Part shown: positions 1 to 7,104 of the stretch, in pieces
How the letters are laid out: each line of letters starts with the position of its first letter
Position numbering within the stretch: position 1 is the stretch's first letter
Assembly (NCBI GenBank): GCA_035542775.1
Contig: DATKKX010000494.1
Coordinates: 1-24,829 of the forward strand
DNA from: DATKKX01 sp035542775
GTDB taxonomy: Bacteria > Planctomycetota > Phycisphaerae > UBA1845 > UTPLA1
DNA: 24,829 nt
Reading direction: 5' to 3'
Program-made: the position numbers and the translations under genes
The notes under the pieces: generated by a model
Told to the model about the DNA's origin: nothing
Seen by the model: the letters and a program-made list of their open reading frames with translations, nothing else
Database searches by the model: none

Positions 1-821
1 AGTCGTGTCTTGTCGGTTGTCATCTCCCGACGGAAGCGCTACAGAGCGACCTCCTGCCAATGATGTCCAGGTTACAACAACGATCCAAAAGAGTCAATAC
101 CCGGTACGCTGCGATTTACTTCTTCCCTCGTCTCCGCTCGCCACGACTATAGCGTCCCTGGCACAGAGGATTACCATCTCGCTCGTCGCCTTCCGAGCCG
201 TTGCCTTCCGATCGGCGTCGTTCCCGCAGCCCTCTCCTCCCGCCGACCCGTTTCCGACTTCCTGCGGTTGTGATTTTTCGATATTCCCCGGATTCCACTT
301 GCTTTTCGGAAGATGTTAGGGTATAGTTGGGAATAGGGAAATCGTGTACCCGCACAAGAGACAGTTGATTAACGCCGAGAGTTCACAGGTGGATAAGTCC
401 CACCTGCGGTAACATGCCTTAACATGCGCTAAAGTGCGGCGAGAGAAAACTTCTTCCGGTTTGCAGAACGCACCCGCGCGGCGGCCCCACCGGGTGGCAC
501 GGTCAAACGCGGCTTGTCCGTGCCGGCCGCCGGCAGCTTCTGGAGAGCTGACTGCGTAGCGACGAACGTGGCTACGGAATGACGAATGAAAGACAACCAA
601 CGACTAACACGCCGGAACGGCTTTCAGGCCGTTTCCGGCAATTTCAAGTGCGCCGGACGTCAACCGGCCCAGCCCACAACCAAGGAGGTGCCATCCGCCC
701 CCCCACAAACTGGCGGCTGAGAGCTGACCGCCGACAGCTTTCTCCTTACCGGATTGTACCGGGATTTACCACCTTGCGGCGGTCTGAATGGTGGTCTAAC
801 AAGATCTGGCCCGCCGGACCG
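1..821. other. Left-end stretch with no recognisable gene
   Basis: I see no convincing coding region here. The open frames at 5-319 (+), 116-355 (-), 316-600 (-) and 579-1265 (+) give Arg/Pro/Ser-rich translations with no recognisable motif, and the last one is antisense to the zinc-ribbon gene. Base composition in several lines between 61 and 420 is about 45-50% G+C when counted by hand, clearly lower than in the genes to the right, which fits intergenic DNA. It holds a 7-bp stem with a 7-nt loop at 386-406 and a stronger hairpin at 611-639. It is probably the downstream flank of the minus-strand gene cluster. Confidence 0.6.
611..639 (-). terminator. Strong hairpin, possible terminator of the minus-strand cluster
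   Basis: Arms 611-621 and 628-639 pair over 11 bp with a single bulged base and a 6-nt loop (tttcag). On the minus strand the sequence that follows is moderately T-rich (gtgttagtcgttggttgtct) but has no clean T tract. It lies 183 bp beyond the stop codon of the last cluster gene, so a role as an imperfect intrinsic terminator is possible but not proven. It could equally be a degenerate intergenic palindrome. Confidence 0.35.
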
Positions 822-1883
822 TCATTTCACCCCCGCCGCGGCGGACGGCTTCCTCGGAGGAATCAGAAAGATGGCCCCGCACTTGCTGCACTTCTCCTTC
901 TTGCCTCGCGCCGCCGCGGGGAATACCAGCATCTCCTCGCACTTCGGGCAGCGGATGCCGACCATGTTCTCCGGCGGAATCACGGAGGGCGCTCCCGGCG
1001 CCGTCTGCAGCACCGGCACCATGAATTTGACGCCGCATCGATTGCATCGGGCGCATCGCCCCCGCGCGCCGGCCGGCAGCTCCAACGTGCTCATGCATTT
1101 CGGGCAGCCGATCCGGATGGCCTCGCCCTGCGGTCCTTCCCCCGGGCTCTCCTCCGCCGACTCTTTCTTCCCGGGTTGGGCGGATCGCTGGCGCGTGAAC
1201 CGATGCTTCTCGGCGAGCTGGCGAACCTGCTGCATGCGGGCTTCATAATCCCGCGCCGTGGCTGACTCGGTCTTCCTGACGAGCCTTTCGCCGAGCGTGG
1301 TCTCGAGGCAATGGCGGAAGAACACCTCGAACTCGAGGCATTGCAGCCGGCAGGCGATCTGAACCGTAGGGTCCGGCATCCGGCCGGCCCTGGCCTGCTC
1401 GTAGATGTCGGCGAACAGGAACGGCTCCCACGCGCCGCTGTCCCGTACGATCTGGGTGAAGCGGACCAGCATTGCATCCCGAGGGGCCGGGAGCATCTGA
1501 AGGACAAAAGGAGCCAACTGCTGGAAAACAGGATGGGCGCCGGCCTGGCGGAAGAACTCCTTGGCCGGTTCCACATTGCCGGCCTGTCGCTCGGCAATGC
1601 CGCCGATGAAACAGGTTTCCGCGGCCGGCGCGGACCGGGCCTCGACGCCGGCCTCCGCCGGAAGACCGTTCCACAGATAGAGCAGCGACCGGACGGCGTG
1701 GCTCATGGCCTCGTTGGCCAGGCCGAGTCGTTGGAAGAGCTTTCCGTCGCTGAGTTCCGCAAGCGTCCGCGCCGCAATTTGATTGGGCCTGAGAAACCAT
1801 TGCAGCGGAGGGACCGCCTGACCACGCGTGAGAATCAAGGCCGCGATTTCCGCCGGAAGTTGCGATGGATCCAATTCCAACAT
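822..1883 (-). CDS. Protein with two C-terminal zinc ribbons, function unknown
   Basis: The frame stays open up to a GTG at 2033. I chose the ATG at 1883 (353 aa) because the 50 residues before it do not look protein-like; an ATG at 1946 is another option, and none has a good Shine-Dalgarno, so the start is uncertain. The N-terminal part is Ala/Leu/Gln-rich and looks helical, perhaps a degenerate TPR-like array, followed by a Lys/Glu-rich linker. The C-terminus carries two CPKC-type ribbons. The first has Cys at about residues 260, 263, 280 and 283, the second at 312, 315, 332 and 335 (counted from ATG 1883); each pair is followed by FMVP or FLIP, as in the MJ0042-like or FmdB-like short zinc ribbons frequent in planctomycetes. 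It is the last gene of the cluster, 285 bp after the sulfatase-TPR gene. A 131-bp part of it (1622-1752) is repeated at 4661-4791. No enzyme domain was recognised; an adaptor or regulatory role is only a guess. Confidence 0.72.
   Translation of the reverse strand: MLELDPSQLPAEIAALILTRGQAVPPLQWFLRPNQIAARTLAELSDGKLFQRLGLANEAMSHAVRSLLYLWNGLPAEAGVEARSAPAAETCFIGGIAERQAGNVEPAKEFFRQAGAHPVFQQLAPFVLQMLPAPRDAMLVRFTQIVRDSGAWEPFLFADIYEQARAGRMPDPTVQIACRLQCLEFEVFFRHCLETTLGERLVRKTESATARDYEARMQQVRQLAEKHRFTRQRSAQPGKKESAEESPGEGPQGEAIRIGCPKCMSTLELPAGARGRCARCNRCGVKFMVPVLQTAPGAPSVIPPENMVGIRCPKCEEMLVFPAAARGKKEKCSKCGAIFLIPPRKPSAAAGVK
1622..1752 (-). repeat. Direct repeat copy A, inside the zinc-ribbon gene
   Basis: This segment matches 4661-4791 at a constant offset of 3039 bp without gaps. 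From 1631 to 1752 I count 16 mismatches in 122 positions, about 87% identity. It encodes residues 44-87 of the zinc-ribbon protein as started at 1883 (core SDGKLFQRLG, then AMSHAVRS, then WNGLPAEAG). Here it sits inside a coherent protein, so this is probably the original context and the other copy is the displaced one. Confidence 0.85.
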
Positions 1884-2168
1884 TGTTGAGCCCGACAGGT
1901 CCTGGTTTTGTGCGGAGTGCCCGAAGTGACCCTCCGCTGAAACCATATCGACCCGGATGGAGTAGTACTTGGGATCGCTCTGGTCATGATTGCAGCGTCC
2001 ATGATCAAGCTCGGATGCGGGCCGGAGGCGCACACGATGTTCCGATATTCATTGAGGCAGGCCGATCGGCGGCCGGAAGACCTGTCAGGCGCTTCATCGC
2101 ACCGCCCACGCAGCGTCCGATACCGCAATCGGCGGCGAGCATGGAGGGACCGCGCACGAACACCCCGC

Positions 2169-4421
2169 TCAGTTGGGCCGGCGTGCCCGCAGAGCTTGCA
2201 GATGGGCCTCAATGTGGGTCGCCAGCTCCGCCTTCCCCTGGCTTTGAGCCAGTGACAGCGCACGCGCAGCGGCGGCGATGGCGTTGTCGAGATCGCCCGA
2301 CGCAGCCAGGGCGGACGCCAGCAGATCGGCATGATCCGGCGAATCGGGATCAGCCTCCGAGCATTCCCGGGCAAGGTTCAATGCCTCCTTTGCCTCGGGA
2401 GCACGCAGACCCGTGGCCCGCAGCAACAGCCCGGCCAGCGCGCTCTTCAAGGAGAGATCGTTGGGCAGCGCTCGACAGGCGGCTCTCAGGGCATCGACGG
2501 CTTCCGCCCCGCGGTGGGCCGCAACCAGAGCGCGCCCAAGGGTCTGGTAGGCGGCGGCGGACTTCGGGGTATCCCGCAAGGTCTCCTGCAGGAGCTTGAC
2601 GGCTTCCTCATGGCGGCCCATTTGCGAGAGGACCTCGGCATACGGCACCCGGGCGTTGACCGACGCGGAATCGAGGTCCATGCACCGACGCAGATGCCTG
2701 TACGCCTCATCGAGCGACTGCCGCTGGAGGTAGATCACGCCCAGGCGGTTGTGCGAAAGGACGTAGGCATCGGAGACCGACAGCGACTGCTGGTAACAGG
2801 TGATGGCTTCGGTGATCTTCGCCTGGAAGTAGAGTGCGTCGCCCAGCTTGCACCACTTCTGGGCGCTGTCCGGAACGGTGCGCAGGCTCGCAGCGTACTC
2901 CTGCTCGGCCTCCTTAAATTGATGCAGTTGCAGGTACGCCTCTCCCAGCATGGCGTGCAATTCGTCGGACTCCGGCGTCTCGTCAAGCAGTGGCTTCAGC
3001 ACCTGTACGACTTCAGGCCATTGGCGATGTACGAAGAGATCGTTCACGCCGCTCATGCGCCGATAAGCCGAGATCATGTCCTTGGGATCGCGCCGAGGCC
3101 GTCCATCGTCCGCCTCCGCCGGCGCGCCGTTCGCGCCGACATACCCCAGGCTGCTGAGAGCGCGGATCGCTCGATCATCCAGGGTCACGTTGCGGGCGTC
3201 GCGCCTGGTCATGCCCTCCGACAGCTCCTTCAGCTCCCGCCGCATCTGCTCGGCGACATCCGGCCGGGCGGTGACAAGGTTGGTGGACTCCCCCGGATCG
3301 GCGGCGCGGTCGTACAGCTCCGCCTGCGGTGCTTCGATGTACATCCACTGTTGCGTCGTGTACGAGCGGAGCGGCGCCCAGCCGAAGCTGGCTCGCGGAT
3401 ACTCCGTCTCGCCGTACGACGGCCGAAACGCCGGCGACGCCTCCGTCAGCAATGGCAGCAGGCTCTCGCCCTGCAACTCCGGCCACGACTCCCATTTCAT
3501 CAGATCCAGAACCGTCGGAGTCACGTCGATCATCCGAACGCCGCAGGCGATGACCTTCCCCGGCGTCAGATGTGCAGGAAACGAGAGAATCAACGGCACC
3601 TGCATGGTCGTGTCATAAAGGAACAGTCCGTGGCATGGCTCTCCGTGCTCGCCGAAAGCCTCGCCGTGATCGCCCACCGCCACGATCAACGTCCGATCCC
3701 GGCAATGATTGGCGTCGAGCCAGTCGAGCAGACGACGGATCTGCGAATCGACAAAGGCGATCTCACCGTCGTAAGGATCGGCCAGCTTCTCGCGGAATGG
3801 CGGCGGCGGCTCGTAAGGGGCGTGCGGGTCGAAGAAGTGCACCCACGCAAAGAACGGCTTTTCGGGCGACCGGCCCAGCCACGCCAGTGCCGCATTGCAG
3901 ACTGCGTCGGCGGGCCGCTCCTGCCGCACCAGCGACGGATCGTCGGCGTCCCCGAATTTGTCGTCATAGCAATCGAAGCCGCGGTTCAGACCGAAGGCCG
4001 AGTCGAGGACGCCGGCGGCGACGAAGGCCCCCGTTCGGTAGCCGTGGGCCTTGAAGGATTCGGCAAGCGTCGGCACCGCGTCGCTGAGCACGCCGCTGGC
4101 GTTGAATCGCAGGCCGTTGCTCGGCGGATACGTGCCGGTGAGCAGGGTGGCATGAGAAGGCAGCGTGAGCGGCACCTGGGCAAATGCCCACTCAAAGCGA
4201 ACGCCGGAGGCGGCGAGGGCATCCAGAACGGGCGTTTGCGCCTTCGACCAGCCGTAACAACCGAGGTGATCGGCTCGCGTCGTATCCAATGTGATCAGCA
4301 ATACGTTGGGAGCATTCGCCGGCAACTTCGGCGGGCCGCTGGACCCGGAGCGCTCACAGACGCCCGCGAAGATGAGTGCAAAACCAAGAAGCCCCCAATA
4401 CCGGCTGCGGCGTGGCATCAT
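2169..4421 (-). CDS. Sulfatase-fold (alkaline phosphatase superfamily) protein with TPR tail, copy 2
   Basis: 750 aa. An N-terminal hydrophobic segment (about residues 9-22) suggests export. The end of that segment, FAGVC, does not fit a good lipobox because Val stands at -1, so it may be a membrane anchor rather than a lipoprotein signal. The alkaline-phosphatase-superfamily domain spans about 37-420: metal ligands in LITLDTTRAD (D46) and GDHGEAFGEHG (D251, H252). The nucleophile position reads T86-L-P-S-H90, not the Cys/Ser-x-Pro-x-Arg needed for formylglycine, so sulfate ester hydrolysis is unlikely; a Thr nucleophile suggests phosphoester hydrolysis or transfer. About seven TPRs follow (roughly 475-745). 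Transcribed after its paralogue at 4837-7095; over residues 32-157 I count 108 of 126 identical positions between the two. The 6-bp gap to the preceding TAG (4428) matches the junction upstream of copy 1. Two in-frame ATGs (4421, 4418) are possible starts. Confidence 0.9.
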   Translation of the reverse strand: MMPRRSRYWGLLGFALIFAGVCERSGSSGPPKLPANAPNVLLITLDTTRADHLGCYGWSKAQTPVLDALAASGVRFEWAFAQVPLTLPSHATLLTGTYPPSNGLRFNASGVLSDAVPTLAESFKAHGYRTGAFVAAGVLDSAFGLNRGFDCYDDKFGDADDPSLVRQERPADAVCNAALAWLGRSPEKPFFAWVHFFDPHAPYEPPPPFREKLADPYDGEIAFVDSQIRRLLDWLDANHCRDRTLIVAVGDHGEAFGEHGEPCHGLFLYDTTMQVPLILSFPAHLTPGKVIACGVRMIDVTPTVLDLMKWESWPELQGESLLPLLTEASPAFRPSYGETEYPRASFGWAPLRSYTTQQWMYIEAPQAELYDRAADPGESTNLVTARPDVAEQMRRELKELSEGMTRRDARNVTLDDRAIRALSSLGYVGANGAPAEADDGRPRRDPKDMISAYRRMSGVNDLFVHRQWPEVVQVLKPLLDETPESDELHAMLGEAYLQLHQFKEAEQEYAASLRTVPDSAQKWCKLGDALYFQAKITEAITCYQQSLSVSDAYVLSHNRLGVIYLQRQSLDEAYRHLRRCMDLDSASVNARVPYAEVLSQMGRHEEAVKLLQETLRDTPKSAAAYQTLGRALVAAHRGAEAVDALRAACRALPNDLSLKSALAGLLLRATGLRAPEAKEALNLARECSEADPDSPDHADLLASALAASGDLDNAIAAAARALSLAQSQGKAELATHIEAHLQALRARRPN

Positions 4422-4427
4422 TCGAGT

Positions 4428-4791
4428 CTAGCCCTCACCGCAGATATGGTCAAGATCGTGCGCCGGCGCTGCACTTGCGATGGGAGTGCTCGCCTCATGA
4501 GGCCGTGCTCGAAGGCCGAGGATGTGCGTGTACCAATCGAGGTACGCTTCGGCTTGCCGGCGCAGATCAAAACGCGCACGCGCATCGGCGGCGGCGTTGG
4601 CGGCCAATCGCAAGTGGCGGGCATCCTCGTTCAGCGGGCGTTTGATCGCCTGGGCCAACGCCGCCGGAGCGGACTGGACCTCGACGCTGGCCTCAGCCGG
4701 AAGACCGTTCCACATGTAAATTGGGGACCGGACGGCGTGGCTCGTGGCCTCGTTGGCCGGACCGAGTCGTCGGAAGAGCTTCCCGTCGCTG
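4428..4791 (-). pseudogene. Chimeric remnant: zinc-ribbon gene fragment fused to a GT4 glycosyltransferase tail
   Basis: This stretch between the two sulfatase-TPR genes stays open in one frame but has no plausible start of its own. From 4791 to 4661 it copies the middle of the zinc-ribbon gene (SDGKLFRRLG, then SHAVRS, WNGLPAEAS). From about 4660 to the TAG at 4428 it matches the C-terminus of the GT4 gene at 7105-8580: ALAQAI, LRLAANAAADARARF, RRQAEAYLDWYTHIL against ALAAGI, LRMAANAAADARSRF, QRQADAYLNWYTEIL. The fusion point is at the APAA/DPSA stretch, where both parents are alike. The Rossmann domains of a glycosyltransferase are missing, so it cannot be a working enzyme. It is best read as the collapsed junction of a tandem duplication. 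The frame remaining open suggests a recent event or chance in G+C-rich DNA. Confidence 0.78.
4661..4791 (-). repeat. Direct repeat copy B, in the chimeric remnant
   Basis: Second copy of the segment at 1622-1752, same orientation, ungapped, about 87% identical over the best 122 bp. Most differences are single transitions; a cluster of seven mismatches lies at 4715-4725. Similarity stops sharply on both sides, at the GT4-derived tail on the left and in unmatched sequence between here and the stop codon at 4837 on the right. Confidence 0.85.
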
Positions 4792-4836
4792 GGCCAGGCG
4801 CACGACGTGCAAATATCAACCGGCAATATCAGCGGC

Positions 4837-7095
4837 TCAGGGAGATGCTCTTCCGCCGGGCCGGGCAGATCGGAGGGCCTGGAATCGGGCCTGGATTTGC
4901 GCCGCCAATTCGCTCTTGCCCTGGCTCTGAGCCAGAGACAGGGCTCGGGTGGCGGCGGCGATGGCGTTGTCGATGTCGCCCGACGCGACCAGGGCGGACG
5001 CCAACACGTCACAGTACTCCGGCGAGTTGGGATCAGCCTCGCAGCATTGCCTGGCTAAGCCGAGAGCTTCCTGTGCCGCGGCGGGGTCCGGGCGAGGGAC
5101 GCGGAGCAAAAGAGTGGCGAGACTGCTCTTCAATGAAAGGTCCTTCGGCAGGATCTTGCACGCGGACCTGAGAACCTCGATGGCTTCGGCCCGCCGGCCT
5201 GCCGAGAGCAGGGCCTGATAAAGCCCCTCGTGCGCTGGAGCGAATTGGGGATGAGCACGCACGGTTTCTTGCAGGAGCTTGAGGGCTTCGTCGCGGCGGC
5301 CCATCTGCGAGAGAAGGTTGCCCAGGTTGGTCTTGTCGCTGGGCGACTTCGGGTAGAGCTCCACGCACTTGCTAAGGTGCTCATAGGCCTTGTCAAGCTG
5401 ACGCTGCTGAACGTAGACAATGCCCAGGCGGTTATGGGCCATGGCATTATTGGGCGACGCCGCGATCGACTGTTGATAGCAGGTGATGGCCTCGGCGACT
5501 TTCGACTGGCTGACGAGTGCGTCGCCCAGCTTGCACCATCGTTGTGAGCCATCTGGTAGCGTTCGCAGGCTGGCGCTGTATTCCCGCTCCGCCTCCTTGA
5601 ATCGGCGCAACTGGAGATATGCGTCGCCCAGCAGGCAGTGCAATGCGTCGGACTCCTGTTTGTCTGCGAGGAGCGACTCCAGGATCTGCACCGCCTCGGC
5701 CCAGCGCTGTTCCGCACACAGAGTGTGCGCCTCGGTCAGCCGGCGATACACGGGGATCATGTCCTTGGGATCCGGACGGGCCTTTCCATCGTCGTCCGCA
5801 TTCGGCGTGGTCGCGCCGACATAACCCAGACTGCTCAAAGCGCGACGACCCCGTTCATCCAACTCCACATTCTGAGCATCGCGCTTCACCATACCGGAGC
5901 GCAGGTCGTTCAAGTCTCGCAGCAGCCCCGAGGCGACGTCAGGGCGCTCTGTTACGAGGTTCTTCAACTCTTCAGGGTCGGCCGCACGGTCGTAAAGCTC
6001 CGGCCGAGGAGCGTCTATGTATTTCCATTGCTGCGTCGTGTAGCAGTAAAGAGGAGCCCAACCGAAGCCGGATCGCGGGTAATCCGTTTCGCTGTAGGAC
6101 GGCAGGAAGGCGAACTCCCGCCCTTCCAGCGCCGGCAGAAGACTATCGCCCTGCATGTTCGGCCCGGGCTCCCACTTCATCAGATCGAGGATGGTGGGAG
6201 CTATGTCGATCAGTCGCACGCCGGCGCTGACCGTCCTGCCCGCCGCCAGGTGCGACGGAAAAGAAAACAACAGAGGAACGTGAACTGTCGTGTTGTAAAG
6301 GAAGATGCCGTGGGACGTTTCGCCGTGCTCACCGAAAGCTTCGCCGTGATCACCCGCCGCGACGACGAGCGTGCGGTCCCGGCACTTGCCGGCATCAAGC
6401 CAATCCAGTAAGCGGCGGATCTGCGAATCCATGAAGGCGATCTCGGCGTCATAGGGATCGGCCAGCTTCTCGCGAAAGGCGGGCGGCGCCTGATAGGGAA
6501 GGTGCGGATCAAAGAAATGGACCCATGCGAAGAACGGCTGCGGCGGCGCTTGGTTGAGCCAGGCCAGAGCGGCGTCGCAGACCGCGTCGGCGGGGCGCTC
6601 TTCGCCCCCCGGCGCGGAGGGGTCGATGTCGAACTTGTCGTCGTAACAATCAAACCCCCGATTCAATCCGAAGGTGGAGTTCAGCACCCACGCTGCGACA
6701 AACGCGCCGGTGCGGTAACCTCGGTCCTTGAAAGCCGCCGCGAGCGTGGGTACCGCATCGCTCAAGACGCCGCTGGCATTGAAGCGCAGACCGTTGCTCG
6801 GTGGATACGTACTGGTCAGCAACGAGGCATGAGACGGCAGAGTCAGCGGCGCCTGACAGAACGCGTTCTCGAAACGGACCCCGGAACCCGCCAGGGCGTC
6901 CAGGACCGGCGTCAACGCTTTCGAATAGCCGTAACAGCCGAGGCGGTCGGCGCGGGTGGTGTCGAGCGTAATCAGCAGAACATTGGGAGCGTCGGGCGGT
7001 AACTTCGGGGCTTTGCCGTTGTGTGAGCGGTCGCAAGCCCCTGCCAGAAGAACGACCAGCGCGGATGCAGCCCCATACCAACACCGACGTGACAT
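4837..7095 (-). CDS. Sulfatase-fold (alkaline phosphatase superfamily) lipoprotein with TPR tail, copy 1
   Basis: 752 aa. The N-terminus has two Arg, a hydrophobic run and LLAGAC (C21), which fits a lipobox, so a lipid-anchored extracytoplasmic protein is likely; Asp follows the Cys. The superfamily domain spans about 36-415, with metal ligands D45 (ITLDTTRAD) and D249-H250 (GDHGEAFGEHG). The nucleophile site reads T85-L-P-S-H89 instead of the formylglycine motif, so a phosphoester hydrolase or transferase is more likely than a sulfatase. Helical TPRs, about seven, fill roughly 475-735 (for example GDAYLQLRRFKEAEREY, LGIVYVQQRQLDKAYEHL) and may bind partner proteins. ATG at 7095 lies 9 bp after the TAG of the GT4 gene, so the two are probably cotranscribed. 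The annotation label 'sulfatase' would come from domain searches and should be treated with caution. Confidence 0.92.
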   Translation of the reverse strand: MSRRCWYGAASALVVLLAGACDRSHNGKAPKLPPDAPNVLLITLDTTRADRLGCYGYSKALTPVLDALAGSGVRFENAFCQAPLTLPSHASLLTSTYPPSNGLRFNASGVLSDAVPTLAAAFKDRGYRTGAFVAAWVLNSTFGLNRGFDCYDDKFDIDPSAPGGEERPADAVCDAALAWLNQAPPQPFFAWVHFFDPHLPYQAPPAFREKLADPYDAEIAFMDSQIRRLLDWLDAGKCRDRTLVVAAGDHGEAFGEHGETSHGIFLYNTTVHVPLLFSFPSHLAAGRTVSAGVRLIDIAPTILDLMKWEPGPNMQGDSLLPALEGREFAFLPSYSETDYPRSGFGWAPLYCYTTQQWKYIDAPRPELYDRAADPEELKNLVTERPDVASGLLRDLNDLRSGMVKRDAQNVELDERGRRALSSLGYVGATTPNADDDGKARPDPKDMIPVYRRLTEAHTLCAEQRWAEAVQILESLLADKQESDALHCLLGDAYLQLRRFKEAEREYSASLRTLPDGSQRWCKLGDALVSQSKVAEAITCYQQSIAASPNNAMAHNRLGIVYVQQRQLDKAYEHLSKCVELYPKSPSDKTNLGNLLSQMGRRDEALKLLQETVRAHPQFAPAHEGLYQALLSAGRRAEAIEVLRSACKILPKDLSLKSSLATLLLRVPRPDPAAAQEALGLARQCCEADPNSPEYCDVLASALVASGDIDNAIAAATRALSLAQSQGKSELAAQIQARFQALRSARPGGRASP

Positions 7096-7104
7096 AATCT
7101 CAGT

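Noticed and set aside
388..396. DnaA-box-like ttatccacc on the minus strand
   Set aside because: Single site with an 8 of 9 match, no cluster of boxes, no dnaA or dnaN gene; expected by chance. It is part of a small hairpin (386-406).
410..427. Tandem taacatgc-ct-taacatgc
   Set aside because: Two units only, with no further copies nearby; not enough to call a repeat element or binding site.
768..795. accacc/ggtggt inverted repeat just beyond the stop of the zinc-ribbon gene
   Set aside because: Only 6 bp of stem with a 16-nt loop and no T tract on the minus strand; too weak for a terminator call.
4428..5012. A 194-codon gene starting inside the copy-1 sulfatase-TPR gene
   Set aside because: The part beyond 4837 is an out-of-frame shadow of the TPR region. 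Only 4428-4791 has homology, and it is a fragment.
2331..5171. 946-codon open frame on the plus strand
   Set aside because: It is antisense to both sulfatase-TPR genes and crosses their junction; the translation is Arg/Gln/Leu-rich without motifs. It results from codon bias in G+C-rich genes.
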